From contig JAITLO010000034.1 of NCBI GenBank assembly GCA_031277855.1, forward strand, positions 124,001 through 188,000: a DNA stretch of 64,000 bases. The letters run 5' to 3'. Origin of the DNA: Acidovorax sp. (lineage in GTDB: Bacteria; Pseudomonadota; Gammaproteobacteria; Burkholderiales; Burkholderiaceae_C). The position numbers and the translations under genes are program-made. Below the pieces are notes generated by a model. The model worked only from the letters and a program-made list of their open reading frames with translations. It searched no databases and was not told where the DNA came from. Positions 41,124-51,667 of this stretch are shown in pieces. The stretch's first letter is position 1; each line of letters starts with the position of its first letter.

Positions 41124-43118
41124 ATGAACGCACCCTCAAACGCTATCGAATCCGTGCTGGTGGAAAACCGCGTCTTTCCCCCATCCGAAGCCCTGCAGAA
41201 ACACGCCCGTGTCGGCGGTATGGCTGCCTATGAAGCCCTGTGCGCCGAGGCCGAAAAAGACTACGAGGGCTATTGGGCCCGTCTGGCCCGCGAGAACGTG
41301 GTGTGGAGCAAGCCCTTCACCCAGGTGCTGGATGACAGCAATGCCCCCTTCTTCAAATGGTTTGCCGACGGCGAGCTCAACGCCAGCGCCAACTGCCTGG
41401 ACAAGCACATGGGCACGCCGGTCGAAAACAAGACGGCCATTATTTTTGAGGCCGATGGCGGTGAAGTCACCAAGGTCACTTACAAAGAGCTGCTGGCCCG
41501 TGTGAGCCAGTTCGCCAACGCGCTCAAGGCCCGCGGCGTGCAAAAGGGCGACCGCGTGCTGATCTACATGCCCATGACCATCGAAGGCGTGGTGGCCATG
41601 CAGGCCTGCGCGCGCATCGGCGCCACGCACTCGGTGGTGTTTGGCGGCTTTTCGGCCAAGGCGGTGCAGGAGCGCATCGTCGACGTGGGCGCCAGCCTGG
41701 TCATTACCTCCAACTACCAGATGCGTGGCGGCAAGGAGCTGCCGCTGAAGGCCATCGTCGACGACGCGATTGCCCTGGGTGGCTGCGAGGCCGTGAAGAC
41801 GGTGCTGGTCTATGAGCGCACGCCCACGGCCTGTGCCATGGTGGCGGGCCGTGACATCACCTTCACCGAGGCGCTGGCCGGTCAGTCCAGCGAATGTGCA
41901 CCGGTGGCAGTGAATGCCGAGCACCCACTGTTCATCCTCTACACCAGCGGCTCTACCGGCAAGCCCAAGGGCGTGCAGCACAGCACCGGCGGCTACATGC
42001 TGTGGGCGCGCCAGACGGTGAACTGGACCTTTGACATGCAGGACAGCGATGTGTTTTGGTGTACGGCCGACATCGGCTGGATCACCGGCCACACCTATGT
42101 GGCCTATGGCCCGCTGTCTGCCGGTGCCACGCAAATCGTGTTCGAGGGCGTGCCTACCTATCCCCATGCAGGCCGCTTCTGGGACATGATCGAGCGCCAC
42201 GGCTGTACGGTGTTCTACACCGCGCCCACGGCCATCCGCTCGCTGATCAAGGCCGCTGACTCCGACGAGAAGGTGCACCCCAAGAACTGGAACCTGTCCA
42301 GCCTGCGCATACTGGGTTCGGTGGGCGAACCCATCAACCCCGAAGCCTGGATGTGGTACTACAAAAACATCGGCGGCGAGCGCTGCCCGATTGTGGACAC
42401 CTTCTGGCAAACCGAAAACGGTGGCCACATGGTCACCCCGCTGCCCGGCGTCACGCCGCTGGTGCCCGGCTCGTGCACGCTGCCGCTGCCTGGCATCACG
42501 GCCGCCATCGTGGACGAATCCGGCCATGACATGCCCAATGGCGCAGGCGGTATTCTGGTGGTGAAAAAGCCCTGGCCCAGCATGATCCGCAACATCTGGG
42601 GCGACCCCGAGCGCTTCAAGAAAAGCTACTTCCCCGAAGAGCTCAAGGGCTACTACCTGGCCGGCGACGGCGCCGTGCGCAGCGCAGATCGCGGCTATTT
42701 CCGCATCACCGGCCGCATCGACGACGTGCTGAACGTCTCCGGCCACCGCATGGGCACCATGGAAATCGAATCCGCCCTGGTGGCCAAGACCGACCTGGTG
42801 GCCGAGGCCGCCGTGGTGGGGCGCCCCGACGACCTGACCGGCGAGGCCATCTGCGCCTTTGTGGTCTTGAAGCGCCCCGTGCCCCATGGCGAAGAAGCCA
42901 AGGCCCTGGCCAACGAACTGCGCAACTGGGTGGCCAAGGAAATCGGCCCCATTGCCAAGCCCAAGGACATCCGCTTTGGCGAGAACCTGCCCAAGACCCG
43001 CAGCGGCAAGATCATGCGTCGCCTGCTGCGCTCCATTGCCAAGGGCGAAGCCATCACCCAAGACACCAGCACCTTGGAGAATCCAGCCATCTTGGATCAA
43101 TTGGCGAAGACCAATTGA
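41124..43118 (+). CDS. acs: Acetyl-CoA synthetase (AMP-forming)
   Basis: Activates acetate to acetyl-CoA through acetyl-AMP. 664 residues, normal for Acs. AMP-binding motifs [15 protein letters not shown] (about 273-287), [16 protein letters not shown] (about 423-438), [19 protein letters not shown] and the C-terminal [17 protein letters not shown] holding the acetylation-regulated catalytic Lys. GGAG eight bases before ATG 41124. The last codons and the stop lie in the first unit of a tandem repeat. Confidence 0.95.
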   Translation: MNAPSNAIESVLVENRVFPPSEALQKHARVGGMAAYEALCAEAEKDYEGYWARLARENVVWSKPFTQVLDDSNAPFFKWFADGELNASANCLDKHMGTPVENKTAIIFEADGGEVTKVTYKELLARVSQFANALKARGVQKGDRVLIYMPMTIEGVVAMQACARIGATHSVVFGGFSAKAVQERIVDVGASLVITSNYQMRGGKELPLKAIVDDAIALGGCEAVKTVLVYERTPTACAMVAGRDITFTEALAGQSSECAPVAVNAEHPLFILYTSGSTGKPKGVQHSTGGYMLWARQTVNWTFDMQDSDVFWCTADIGWITGHTYVAYGPLSAGATQIVFEGVPTYPHAGRFWDMIERHGCTVFYTAPTAIRSLIKAADSDEKVHPKNWNLSSLRILGSVGEPINPEAWMWYYKNIGGERCPIVDTFWQTENGGHMVTPLPGVTPLVPGSCTLPLPGITAAIVDESGHDMPNGAGGILVVKKPWPSMIRNIWGDPERFKKSYFPEELKGYYLAGDGAVRSADRGYFRITGRIDDVLNVSGHRMGTMEIESALVAKTDLVAEAAVVGRPDDLTGEAICAFVVLKRPVPHGEEAKALANELRNWVAKEIGPIAKPKDIRFGENLPKTRSGKIMRRLLRSIAKGEAITQDTSTLENPAILDQLAKTN

Positions 43119-43380
43119 TCCAGGGCGCACCGCAAGGTGCGGGGGCGTAGCCCTGGCTGGATTCGGGGAACACTCATATTGCGTAGCAATGTGAGGTGGT
43201 CACCAGAATCCCTTTGCGCCGGAACAGTTGGCGAAGACCAACTGATTCCAGAAGGCTGCGCAAGCAGCCTGCGCGCAGCGCTTGTGGGGTCGGGGGAGCA
43301 CTCATATCGCGCAGCAATGTGATGTGCCTCCCCAATCCCCTTCTTCCGAAAGAGTTGGGTAAAACCAACGGATTGGGGGA
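43095..43380 (+). repeat. Three imperfect tandem units of about 126 bp at the acs 3' end
   Basis: TTGGCGAAGACCAA recurs at 43101 and 43228, with a degenerate third (TTGGGTAAAACCAAC) at 43354, a period of 126-127 bp. Each spacer carries ACTCATATYGCGYAGCAATGTGA (about 43170-43194 and 43297-43321). The acs stop codon is inside the first unit. Each unit contains short dyads. No protein reading is supported. Confidence 0.75.
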
Positions 43381-43442
43381 GGGGCGTCTTCCATGGCCCG
43401 CTCGGAACGCAGGCCTTTGCCGCTTGCTCTGTCTCTGTCTGA

Positions 43443-43470
43443 AGCCACTGCCACCGGCGGTGGCTTTTTT
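43443..43470 (+). terminator. Terminator downstream of acs
   Basis: AGCCACTGCC-acc-GGCGGTGGCT followed by TTTTT: a 10-bp stem with one mismatch, about 325 bp past the acs stop and after the tandem repeats. Confidence 0.75.
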
Positions 43471-43611
43471 GTGCGCGAATGCAAGCAAAAATCAAGCGGA
43501 ATTCGGAACAAGCCATATTCTGGCAAAACCCAACACTGTCTTGGGTTACAAACGCAGCCTTATGCAGCCAGTGCGCATATGCCCCCGCGCTGCTGCCAAC
43601 AGGAGAATTTT

Positions 43612-44091
43612 ATGAAAGCAAGAACCGCGCTGTTGACTTTGATCGTGCTGCTGATCGTCTTCCTGGCCACGATGAATTGGCAGGTCCTGGGTCAGCCTAA
43701 CGCCATATCCCTGGGCTTTACCGAGGTGCAAGCCCCGCTGGGCCTGATCATGCTGTGCCTGACCAGCCTGCTTGCCGTGTTCTTTGTGGCCTATGTGCTG
43801 GCGCTGCAGGGCTCGGTGCTGATGGAAACGCGCCGCCACAACAAGGAAATGCTGGCCCAGCGTGAGCTGGCCGACAAGGCCGAGGCCTCGCGCTTTACCG
43901 AGCTGCGTACGGTGTTGGAGCTGCGCCACCAGGAGGCGCAGCAGCAACTGCTGCAGCGCATGGACGCACTGGAAGAGCAGTTCAAGGCCCGAGCCCAGGA
44001 AAGTGACAACTCCACGGCCGCCTATGTGGGCCAGCTGGAGCAGCAATTGCGCAGCCAAGGTGGAGCAAAGTCGGGTGCCACCGGCACCTGA
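43612..44091 (+). CDS. LapA/DUF1049-like membrane protein with coiled coil
   Basis: 159 residues: two membrane helices (about 6-24 and 44-65) separated by a short NWQVLGQPNAISLGF loop, then a charged coiled-coil (about 75-145, rich in Glu/Gln/Arg). This is the LapA-type arrangement, although those proteins usually act in LPS assembly with LapB, which is not present. Start at ATG 43612 with AGGAG upstream. Function uncertain. Confidence 0.7.
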   Translation: MKARTALLTLIVLLIVFLATMNWQVLGQPNAISLGFTEVQAPLGLIMLCLTSLLAVFFVAYVLALQGSVLMETRRHNKEMLAQRELADKAEASRFTELRTVLELRHQEAQQQLLQRMDALEEQFKARAQESDNSTAAYVGQLEQQLRSQGGAKSGATGT

Positions 44092-44174
44092 TACGGCGCT
44101 GTCTTCACCCGCCTAATGCCGTTGGGTCGTCTTGTGATCTCATTGAAGACAAAGCCGCTTGAGCGGGGCGCCCA

Positions 44175-44208
44175 ACAAAAAAGCCGCGCTGCAATGGCAG
44201 AGCGGCTT
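44175..44208 (-). terminator. Terminator of the cytochrome c gene
   Basis: Minus strand AAGCCGC-tctgccattgcagc-GCGGCTT followed by TTTTGTTG, 38 bp past the cytochrome c stop. It may also stop rightward transcription from the LapA-like gene. Confidence 0.75.
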
Positions 44209-44245
44209 GATGCGGTCAAGGCAGCGCCAGGCGCTGCCGGCTGCA

Positions 44246-44560
44246 TTATTTGACGGTCAGAATCCAGGTCGCCAGTTTTTTGGCGTCTGCCTCGTTCACC
44301 TGCGTGTTGGCAGGCATGGGGATAGGCCCCCAAACGCCGCTACCGCCTTTGATGATCTTGGTGGCCAGCTGGTTCACGGCATCTTTTTGGCCGCTGTATT
44401 TGGCGGCCACGTCCTTGTATGACGGGCCCACCAGCTTTTTGTCTGTGGCATGGCAGGCCATGCAGTTCTTGGATTTGGCCAGGGCCAGGTCGGCCAGAGC
44501 CGGTGTCACGGTGGCTGTGGCTGCGATGGCCAGCGCGCATGCAACCAAGGGCTTGAACAT
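44246..44560 (-). CDS. Cytochrome c551/c552-type monoheme protein
   Basis: 104 residues: signal peptide (LVACALAIAATATVTPALA), then a class I cytochrome c with the heme site CMACH (about 33-37) and axial Met in GPIPMPAN. Periplasmic electron carrier of about 9 kDa when mature. Start at ATG 44560. Monocistronic with its own terminator. The terminal oxidase or reductase it serves is not encoded nearby. Confidence 0.9.
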   Translation of the reverse strand: MFKPLVACALAIAATATVTPALADLALAKSKNCMACHATDKKLVGPSYKDVAAKYSGQKDAVNQLATKIIKGGSGVWGPIPMPANTQVNEADAKKLATWILTVK

Positions 44561-44882
44561 CTCGAATTCCTTTTGTCTGTGAGGCCGCCGCATTGTAGAG
44601 GCGCAGGCCCGGAAACAGAAGGTAAGCAGCGGTGCACTGTTTCCCAGACCATCGGCAATACCTTTGCGACAAGGGCGTCTTCGCCGTCAGCGACGACCCC
44701 GGTCTGGGATATGGGCTCACAAGGCCAGGATGCTGTTCAGGTGCGGTGTGCAGCATGCAGCTCAGCGGATTTCGAGACGTGCAAGCGCTGCTATGTGGGT
44801 TGGGCATGCGGTTTCCCACGCTGCGCAAGCCCGGTGCGGTGGGCATAATCGTCCATTTCCGCCCTATCAAAAGACTCACCCC

Positions 44883-46742
44883 ATGCCCGCATACCGTTCC
44901 AAGACTTCCACCGGCGGCCGCAACATGGCCGGTGCGCGCGCCCTGTGGCGTGCCACCGGCATGAAGGATGGCGACTTTGACAAGCCCATCATTGCGATTG
45001 CCAATTCCTTCACCCAGTTCGTGCCCGGCCATGTGCACCTGAAGGACATGGGCCAGCTGGTAGCGCGCGAGATCGAAAAAGCCGGCGGCGTGGCCAAGGA
45101 GTTCAACACCATTGCCGTGGACGACGGCATCGCCATGGGCCATGACGGCATGCTGTATTCGCTGCCCAGCCGCGACCTGATTGCCGACTCGGTGGAGTAC
45201 ATGGTCAACGCCCACTGCGCCGACGCGCTGGTGTGCATCTCCAACTGCGACAAGATCACGCCCGGCATGCTGATGGCCGCCATGCGGCTGAATATTCCGG
45301 TGATCTTTGTCTCCGGCGGCCCCATGGAAGCCGGCAAGACCAAGTTGGCCAACCCCCAGACCAAGACCATAGAGTTCAAAAAGCTGGACCTGGTGGACGC
45401 CATGGTGATTGCCGCCGACAGCAATTACAGCGACGAAGAAGTAGCCCAGGTCGAGCGCTCTGCCTGCCCCACCTGCGGTTCCTGCTCGGGCATGTTCACC
45501 GCCAACTCTATGAACTGCCTGACCGAGGCCCTGGGCCTGTCCCTGCCCGGTAACGGCACCGTGGTGGCCACCCACGCCGACCGCGAGCAGCTGTTTTTGC
45601 GCGCCGGCCGCCGCATTGTGGAGCTGGCCCGCCAGCATTACGAGCAGGACGACGACTCCGTGCTGCCGCGCGCCGTGGGCTTCAAGGCGTTTGAAAACGC
45701 CATGACGCTGGACATTGCCATGGGCGGCTCCACCAACACCATCTTGCACCTGCTGGCCATTGCCCAGGAAGCCGGCATAGCTTTCACCATGGCCGATATC
45801 GACCGCCTCTCGCGCGTTGTGCCCCAGCTGTGCAAGGTGGCGCCCAATACCCAGAAATACCACATCGAAGACGTGCACCGCGCCGGCGGCATCTTCGCCA
45901 TCCTGGGCGAGCTGGCGCGTGCCGGCAAGCTGCACACCGATGTGCCCACGGTGCACGCCAAGACCCTGGGCGAGGCCCTGGAGCAGTGGGACATCACCCG
46001 CACCAGCGATGAAGCCGTCAAGACCTTCTACCTGGCAGGCCCGGCCGGCATTCCCACGCAGGTGGCATTCAGCCAGAACACGCGCTGGCCCAGCCTGGAC
46101 CTGGACCGCGCCGAGGGCTGCATACGCTCCTACGACCATGCCTTCAGCAAGGAAGGCGGCCTGGCCGTGCTGTTCGGCAACATCGCCGAAAAGGGCTGCG
46201 TGGTGAAGTCGGCCGGTGTGGATGAATCCATTCTGGTGTTCGAAGGCCCGGCCCACGTGGTCGAATCGCAGGACGAGGCTGTGGCCAACATCCTGGCCGA
46301 CAAGGTCAAGGCTGGCGATGTGGTCATCGTGCGCTACGAAGGCCCCAAGGGCGGCCCCGGCATGCAGGAAATGCTCTACCCCACCAGCTACATCAAGTCC
46401 AAGGGCCTGGGCAAGGCCTGCGCGTTGCTCACCGATGGGCGTTTTTCCGGCGGCACCTCGGGCCTGTCGATTGGCCACTGCTCACCCGAAGCGGCAGCCG
46501 GTGGCGCTATCGGCCTGGTGCAAAACGGCGACCGCATCCGCATCGACATTCCCAATCGCAGCATCAACATGCTGGTCAGCGACGAGGAGCTGGCCCGCCG
46601 CCGCGAAGCGCAAAACGGCAAGGGCTGGAAGCCGGCCCAGCCGCGCCCACGCAAGGTCTCGGCCGCGCTCAAGGCCTATGCCAAGCTGGTGACCAGCGCA
46701 GACACCGGCGCCGTGCGCGATCTGTCGTTGCTGGACGACTGA
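44883..46742 (+). CDS. ilvD: Dihydroxy-acid dehydratase
   Basis: Iron-sulfur dehydratase of valine, leucine and isoleucine synthesis, also needed for pantothenate. 619 residues, full length. Cluster Cys residues appear in [11 protein letters not shown] (about 121-131) and [21 protein letters not shown] (about 193-213); [14 protein letters not shown] lies near the C-terminus. Start at ATG 44883 ([17 protein letters not shown], standard). Monocistronic, followed by a strong hairpin. Confidence 0.95.
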   Translation: MPAYRSKTSTGGRNMAGARALWRATGMKDGDFDKPIIAIANSFTQFVPGHVHLKDMGQLVAREIEKAGGVAKEFNTIAVDDGIAMGHDGMLYSLPSRDLIADSVEYMVNAHCADALVCISNCDKITPGMLMAAMRLNIPVIFVSGGPMEAGKTKLANPQTKTIEFKKLDLVDAMVIAADSNYSDEEVAQVERSACPTCGSCSGMFTANSMNCLTEALGLSLPGNGTVVATHADREQLFLRAGRRIVELARQHYEQDDDSVLPRAVGFKAFENAMTLDIAMGGSTNTILHLLAIAQEAGIAFTMADIDRLSRVVPQLCKVAPNTQKYHIEDVHRAGGIFAILGELARAGKLHTDVPTVHAKTLGEALEQWDITRTSDEAVKTFYLAGPAGIPTQVAFSQNTRWPSLDLDRAEGCIRSYDHAFSKEGGLAVLFGNIAEKGCVVKSAGVDESILVFEGPAHVVESQDEAVANILADKVKAGDVVIVRYEGPKGGPGMQEMLYPTSYIKSKGLGKACALLTDGRFSGGTSGLSIGHCSPEAAAGGAIGLVQNGDRIRIDIPNRSINMLVSDEELARRREAQNGKGWKPAQPRPRKVSAALKAYAKLVTSADTGAVRDLSLLDD

Positions 46743-46810
46743 GTCCATCGCGATTGAATCCTCGATTGAATGCACTGCTCCTGATTCGGGAGCTTTCACT
46801 GTAGACACAC

Positions 46811-46846
46811 CAAGGGGTTGAAGGTCGAAAAGCCTTCAACCCCTTG
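46811..46846. terminator. Long perfect hairpin downstream of ilvD
   Basis: CAAGGGGTTGAAGG (46811-46824) pairs with CCTTCAACCCCTTG (46833-46846), an uninterrupted 14-bp stem with an 8-nt loop, followed by TGTGTTTTC. It probably ends ilvD transcription; the U-run is interrupted. Confidence 0.7.
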
Positions 46847-46929
46847 TGTTTTCTGCACTGCCCGCTATGGCGCAGCGGCTTTTGCCCTCTGCCGATAATG
46901 CCGCTTTGACGCACAAAAAAGAGCAGGGC

Positions 46930-47949
46930 ATGGTAGGCAGGGGAACGCGCAGACAGTGGCTGCAACACATGGGCTGGGCCGCAGCCAGCGGCATGGCCGG
47001 CCCAGCGCTGGCTGCAGTGTCGGCAGATGAAGCTGGGCGCTTCCCCACAAGGCCGATCAAGCTCATCGTGCCCTTTGCACCTGGTGGCTCGGCCGACATC
47101 GTCGCCCGTTTGCTGGCGGATGCCTTGCAGGCGCCGCTGGGGCAGAACGTGGTGGTGGAGAACAAGGCCGGCGCTGGCGGCATGCTGGGCGCCGAAGCCG
47201 TGGCCCGCGCCGCGGCCGATGGCTACACCCTGGGCCTGGGCAGCATCAGCACCTTGGCGGTCAACCCGGTGGTCTTGCCGCAAGTGCGTGTGAACCCTTT
47301 GCAAGACCTGGCCATGGTGGCGCCGTTGGCATCGATTGCCTCGGTGTTCTCGGTCCGGCCTGCGCTGGGCGTGGCGGACTTTGCCGGTCTGGTGCGTGCC
47401 GCCAAGGCCCAGGGGGATGCTTGGGCCGTGGGCTCTTCTGGCGTGGGCTCGGCCGGCCACCTGATTTTGGCCGCGCTCAATCGTGAGTTAGGCCTTTCGC
47501 TGCGCCACATTCCCTACAAGGGCATGGGGCCGGTGGTGCAAAGCGTGCTGGCCGGTGAGACCCAGGTGCTCAGCGACCAGTACCCGTCTTCAGCCAGCTT
47601 CATCGCCCAGGGCTTGCTGCAACCGCTGGCCGTGGCGTCCGCGCAGCGCCTGCCGGCCTTGCCCCAGGTGCCGACTTTGGCCGAGCTGGGCCATCCGGCG
47701 CTCAACCGCCTGGCTATCACCTGGCTGGGCCTGGTTGCGCCTGCGGGTACACCCCGGGCCGTGCTGCAGCGCCTGAATGCCGCCACCAACCAGGCCCTGA
47801 AGCAAGCGGCGGTGCGCGCCCGTTTACAACAGCTGGGCGTGCAGCCCCTGGGCGGAACGGGCCTGCAGCTGCAACGCATGGTGGAAGACACCACGGCCCA
47901 GGTGCGCCAACTGGTGTTGCAGGACAAGGTACTGGAGGCCACGCCCTGA
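46930..47949 (+). CDS. Bug/TctC-type extracytoplasmic substrate-binding protein
   Basis: 339 residues. Twin-arginine-like signal (TRRQWLQHMGWAAASG), then the Bug fold with FPTRPIKLIVPFAPGGSADIVAR (about 37-59), VVVENKAGAGGMLGAEAVARA and SGVGSAGHLILAALN. Bug proteins bind carboxylates for tripartite tricarboxylate transporters or act as sensors and are hugely expanded in Burkholderiales. No TctA/TctB genes adjoin, so this is an orphan receptor with unknown ligand. Confidence 0.87.
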   Translation: MVGRGTRRQWLQHMGWAAASGMAGPALAAVSADEAGRFPTRPIKLIVPFAPGGSADIVARLLADALQAPLGQNVVVENKAGAGGMLGAEAVARAAADGYTLGLGSISTLAVNPVVLPQVRVNPLQDLAMVAPLASIASVFSVRPALGVADFAGLVRAAKAQGDAWAVGSSGVGSAGHLILAALNRELGLSLRHIPYKGMGPVVQSVLAGETQVLSDQYPSSASFIAQGLLQPLAVASAQRLPALPQVPTLAELGHPALNRLAITWLGLVAPAGTPRAVLQRLNAATNQALKQAAVRARLQQLGVQPLGGTGLQLQRMVEDTTAQVRQLVLQDKVLEATP

Positions 47950-48153
47950 GCTTGGGAGGGATTTCTTTGGCACACCACCGTGTCGATGAGGCGAAAGCCG
48001 CTGGCGCAAGGGGCCTATGCCCATCCGGGCTGTTCAGCCTTGGTGTACGGGGCTGGGTAAGAACGATTCGGAGTCGTCGCTGCTCTCTGGTGCTAGGTGC
48101 CGTAGAAGAGGTGTCAGCGCAGCGGGGGCGCTTGGCGCGACAATGCGTACTTC

Positions 48154-48888
48154 ATGCCCCAGTACATTCTTTTTCACAAGCCCTATGGCGTGTTGTCCCA
48201 ATTCACGCCGGAGGACGGCGCGCGTTCGCTGGCCGAGTTCGGTCTGCCTCCAGGCGTTTACCCCGCAGGCAGGCTGGACAAGGACTCCGAAGGCCTGCTG
48301 CTGCTGACCGATGACGGCCCTTTGATTGAGCAGTTGCTCAACCCACGCAATGAAAAGCCCAAAACCTATTGGGCATTGGTGGAGCGCCTGCCCGACGAAG
48401 CCGCGCTGCAGCGCCTGCGCGCCGGCTTGCGCATAGAGGACTACACCACGCGACCCTGCCAGGCCGCGTTGCTTGCCCCCCAGCCCGATGTCGAGCCGCG
48501 CGACCCGCCGGTGCGGGTGCGCAAAAGCGTGCAAGACTGGTGGTTGGCCATCACCGTGGTCGAAGGCAAAAACCGCCAGGTGCGCAAGATGACTGCCGCC
48601 ATAGGCCATCCCACGCTGCGCCTGATTCGCCGCAGCATGGCCAATCTGGAGCTGGGCGATCTGGCTCCCGGCCAATGGCGGGTCATTGCGCGGGACGACA
48701 TTCAGTGGGGTGCAGAGGGGGCTGGAGCGGATCGCGTCACGGACGGTGGCGTGGCTGTGCGCTATCGCAAGGACGGTGCCTCTGGCAGCGCAAGACGAGG
48801 TGGCGGAGGCGTCAAGGCCGCGCCGGGCCGCAATCGCAATGCTGCAAGCACACGCCAGCCCGGAAGCTGGTTTGCTTCCAAAAAATGA
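48154..48888 (+). CDS. rluE: 23S rRNA pseudouridine synthase, RsuA/RluE family
   Basis: 244 residues. Catalytic motif GRLDKDSEGLLLLTDDG (Asp near residue 44), KPKTYWALV, and the RsuA-family KNRQVRKMTAAIGHPTLRLIR. No N-terminal S4 domain, as in RluE, which modifies U2457 of 23S rRNA in E. coli. The C-terminal about 55 residues are a basic Gly/Arg/Ser-rich tail, probably disordered RNA-binding. Monocistronic. Confidence 0.88.
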   Translation: MPQYILFHKPYGVLSQFTPEDGARSLAEFGLPPGVYPAGRLDKDSEGLLLLTDDGPLIEQLLNPRNEKPKTYWALVERLPDEAALQRLRAGLRIEDYTTRPCQAALLAPQPDVEPRDPPVRVRKSVQDWWLAITVVEGKNRQVRKMTAAIGHPTLRLIRRSMANLELGDLAPGQWRVIARDDIQWGAEGAGADRVTDGGVAVRYRKDGASGSARRGGGGVKAAPGRNRNAASTRQPGSWFASKK

Positions 48889-48939
48889 GCTGCTGGCGCC
48901 TGCTGGATATACGGTAAAGGCCCGAAAAGGCTTGGGGCT

Positions 48940-49947
48940 TCAGCGGCTCACGGAAGCCGCCGAACTGGGCGCCGCAAACATGCGGCGGTAGTCTCTGGGT
49001 GCCAGCTGGAGCTGGGCCTGGAAATGGTGGCGCAGTGCTTGCATGCTGGCAAAGCCCACGGCATGGGCGATGTGCTCTACCGACAGCGTGCTGCCCTCCA
49101 GCAGTCTTTGCGCCTCGGCCACCCGTTCGGCAATCAGCCATTGTGCAGGCGTCTGGCCGGTGGCCTCGGTAAAGCGGCGGATCAGAGTGCGGGGGCTCAT
49201 GTTGGCGGCTTGGGCCATGCGTTCCACGCTCCATGGTGTAGATAGATCGCTGCGCACCCGCTCCAGCACGCCAGCCAGGCGGTGCTGGCTATCGGCAGGT
49301 ACGGGCCGCTGGATGAACTGGGCCTGCCCGCCGCTGCGGTGCGGCGGCATCACCAGCCGACGCGCCACACTGTTGGCGGCTTGCACGCCAAAGTCGCTGC
49401 GCACCAGGTGCAGCATCAAGTCGATGCCGGCCGCGCTGCCGGCGGAGGTGGAAATGCGCTGCGCATCCACATACAGCACCTGGGCATCAACCTCTATGGC
49501 TGGGTGGCGCTGCTGTAGTGCCTCGGCATAGCGCCAATGCGTGGCTGCGCGGCGGCCATCCAGCAGGCCCGTGGCGGCAAGCACAAAGGCGCCGGAGCAG
49601 ATGGAAGCCAGGCGCGCACCACGCTCCCAGGCTGTGCGCAGGCGCAGGGCCAGTGCATCGGGCACCGGAATGTGCGCAGCTTTCCAGCCCGGCATGACGA
49701 TCAGGTCCGCCTGCTCCAGCAGTTCGGGGCCGCCATCTGCGGTCACGGTCAGGCCACCCTGGGCACGCAGCGGCCCGGGCTCTATGGCAGCGCTGGCAAA
49801 GCGGTACCAACTGCTGCCCATCTCCGGGCGCGCCAGGCCAAAGATTTCGGCGGTAATGGCGAATTCAAACGTGCACAGCCCGTCGTAGACCGGTGCCACA
49901 ACCAGGGGGCCGGTGGTGTTTGGCAGGATTTTTTCCATCAATGTCAT
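48940..49947 (-). CDS. GlxA/FtrA-type transcriptional regulator (DJ-1/PfpI plus AraC HTH)
   Basis: 335 residues: an N-terminal DJ-1/PfpI-like domain (about 15-180; SICSGAFVLAATGLLDGRRAATHW with the family Cys) followed by two AraC HTH motifs (about 225-320; ERMAQAANMSPRTLIRRFTEAT and VEHIAHAVGFASMQALRHHF). FtrA proteins carry this layout. It is divergent from a rhodanese gene 65 bp away, its likely target. The start is uncertain among ATG 49947, ATG 49938 and TTG 49956. Confidence 0.85.
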   Translation of the reverse strand: MTLMEKILPNTTGPLVVAPVYDGLCTFEFAITAEIFGLARPEMGSSWYRFASAAIEPGPLRAQGGLTVTADGGPELLEQADLIVMPGWKAAHIPVPDALALRLRTAWERGARLASICSGAFVLAATGLLDGRRAATHWRYAEALQQRHPAIEVDAQVLYVDAQRISTSAGSAAGIDLMLHLVRSDFGVQAANSVARRLVMPPHRSGGQAQFIQRPVPADSQHRLAGVLERVRSDLSTPWSVERMAQAANMSPRTLIRRFTEATGQTPAQWLIAERVAEAQRLLEGSTLSVEHIAHAVGFASMQALRHHFQAQLQLAPRDYRRMFAAPSSAASVSR

Positions 49948-50012
49948 TGATGCCAATTGTGGCGAATAGCCAGAGCCTGCACCATGTGAATTCCCTTGTT
50001 ACGGAGCTTGAT

Positions 50013-50408
50013 ATGCCCTCTCATGTGACTGCGATTCCCGCTGCACCTTCGGCCCAGGCAGAAGCCCATTTCGCCGCGGCCTTCGGCTTTGAAACCGATT
50101 GCTGGGATGTGCACGATGGTCTGACACAGGGCGCAGATTTTGTGCTGCTGGATGTGCGCTCGGCCGCGCTGTTTGCCCAGGGCCATGTGCCTGGCGCCAT
50201 CCACCTGCCGCATGGAAAAATCGTGGCCAGCAAACTTGCCGATTGGCCGGCCGACACCTTGTTTGTGACCTACTGCGCAGGTCCACATTGCAACGGTGCA
50301 GCACGTGGGGCACTGCGGCTGGCACAACTGGGCCGACCCGTGAAGATCATGGCCGGCGGCATCACCGGGTGGGTGGATGAGGGCTTTGCGCTGGAAGCGC
50401 TCTCGTAG
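50013..50408 (+). CDS. Single-domain rhodanese-like protein
   Basis: 131 residues. Rhodanese fold with VLLDVRSAALFAQGHVPGAIHLPHGKI (about 46-72) and active-site loop CAGPHCNGAAR (catalytic Cys near 89; a second Cys in the loop). Transfers sulfane sulfur or acts as a sulfur carrier. GGAGC precedes ATG 50013. Divergent from the FtrA-like gene, an arrangement that suggests regulation by it. Confidence 0.88.
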   Translation: MPSHVTAIPAAPSAQAEAHFAAAFGFETDCWDVHDGLTQGADFVLLDVRSAALFAQGHVPGAIHLPHGKIVASKLADWPADTLFVTYCAGPHCNGAARGALRLAQLGRPVKIMAGGITGWVDEGFALEALS

Positions 50409-50546
50409 CGGCCCCGTGCGGGGTGCACCGGCATGGAGCCTTCAAAAAAGTGAGCTACCTATGCGCTTGTAGCATGTGTTTCCTGGTATTTGGGATTGGA
50501 ATGCATACATGGCACGCGCAGGGCTATGCCGGGCAAGCCATCACCA

Positions 50547-50933
50547 TCACCGCAGCACATACCATCCCAAAGCCGCGAGCATGGCCAGCCACAGCAGCAC
50601 GATCAGCACGGCACCCAAGCGGCTGCGGGGCTTGGCGTGGTCTGCCTGCAGCCAGGCATCGGCCTGGGCGCGGCAGTCGTCCAGCACCTGGGCTGGCAGC
50701 AGGCGTATGGCGAGCCAGATCAGCGCCGGCAGCAGCAACACATCGTCCACATAGCCCAGCACGGGGATGAAGTCTGGTATCAGATCAATCGGGCTGAGCG
50801 CATAGGCCACCACGAACAGCCCCAGGGCCTTGGCATACCAAGGCGTGGCCGGATGGCGGCGCGCAAACCACAGCGTCAGCCCATCGCGTTTGATGCGGCG
50901 GGCCCAATGGCGCAGACGTTCGGAAAAATGCAT
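50547..50933 (-). CDS. DUF1232 (YkvA) family membrane protein
   Basis: 128 residues. DUF1232 core [27 protein letters not shown] (about 44-70) and a C-terminal membrane helix (about 105-125). Function unknown; the family is widespread, often beside envelope or stress genes. Start at ATG 50933 (MHFSERL). Confidence 0.88.
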   Translation of the reverse strand: MHFSERLRHWARRIKRDGLTLWFARRHPATPWYAKALGLFVVAYALSPIDLIPDFIPVLGYVDDVLLLPALIWLAIRLLPAQVLDDCRAQADAWLQADHAKPRSRLGAVLIVLLWLAMLAALGWYVLR

Positions 50934-50995
50934 GCAAGCCCATTGCTGGTTGCGCAAAAGCGCGCAGCCGCATTGTGCATGCTGGCGTCAGGATG

Positions 50996-51667
50996 TCAGT
51001 CGGATTCCACGCTGTCCGTGCTGAACGTGGGGCCGGTGCTGCCGGGCACCCAGCCGGGATAGGTTTCCATCACCTCGGCAAACAGGGCGGAGTCGATCCA
51101 GCGCTGCAACCAGTCCTGCAAATGGGGCCAGGGTTGCTCGGCCCACTGCGCCTCGTCAATACGGGCGAACTGGCGCACAAAGGGGCGCAGCGCCATATCG
51201 GCCAGGCTGGGGTTCTGGCCAAACAGATAGCCCGTCTCGGCCAGCTGTGCATCCAGCTCTGCCAGCCAGGTGATGGCATCGGTCTGGGCCTGGTTCACTT
51301 CCTCGGCGTTGTAGCGCTCGGGGTATTTGCAGCGGTCCAGCGCTTGCTTGAAAAAGCTGTCATTGCGCTCGATCAGCGCCAGCATGTCGTTCAGGTCGCC
51401 TGCCGTGGGCGTCAGCCAGGCGTCCGGGTCGTTGGCGCGCAGCGCGTGCAGCATCACTTCCAGGCTTTGGTCTATCACCGTGCCGTTTTGCAGTACCAGC
51501 ACCGGTACCGTGCCCTTGGGCGAGGCATCCAACAACGCCTGTGGCTTGGCACGCAGATTCACTTCCCGCAGCTCGCAGGCCAGCCCGGCATGCGCCAGCG
51601 CCAGACGGGCGCGGATGGCATAGGGGCAGCGGCGGAAGGAATACAGAACGGGCAGGGCGGTGGACAT
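50996..51667 (-). CDS. Glutathione S-transferase family protein
   Basis: 223 residues. Thioredoxin-like N-domain with YSFRRCPYAIRARLALAHAG (CPYA active region, about 9-28), the cis-Pro in GTVPVLVLQNG and DQSLEVMLH for glutathione binding; helical C-domain from about residue 90. The CPxA site resembles stringent-starvation or omega/beta-type GSTs. Start at ATG 51667; a longer frame upstream lacks homology. Confidence 0.87.
   Translation of the reverse strand: MSTALPVLYSFRRCPYAIRARLALAHAGLACELREVNLRAKPQALLDASPKGTVPVLVLQNGTVIDQSLEVMLHALRANDPDAWLTPTAGDLNDMLALIERNDSFFKQALDRCKYPERYNAEEVNQAQTDAITWLAELDAQLAETGYLFGQNPSLADMALRPFVRQFARIDEAQWAEQPWPHLQDWLQRWIDSALFAEVMETYPGWVPGSTGPTFSTDSVESD

Noticed and set aside
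43095..43380. CRISPR array
   Set aside because: Units are 126 bp, imperfect and overlap a coding stop; spacers are not unique and no cas gene is present.
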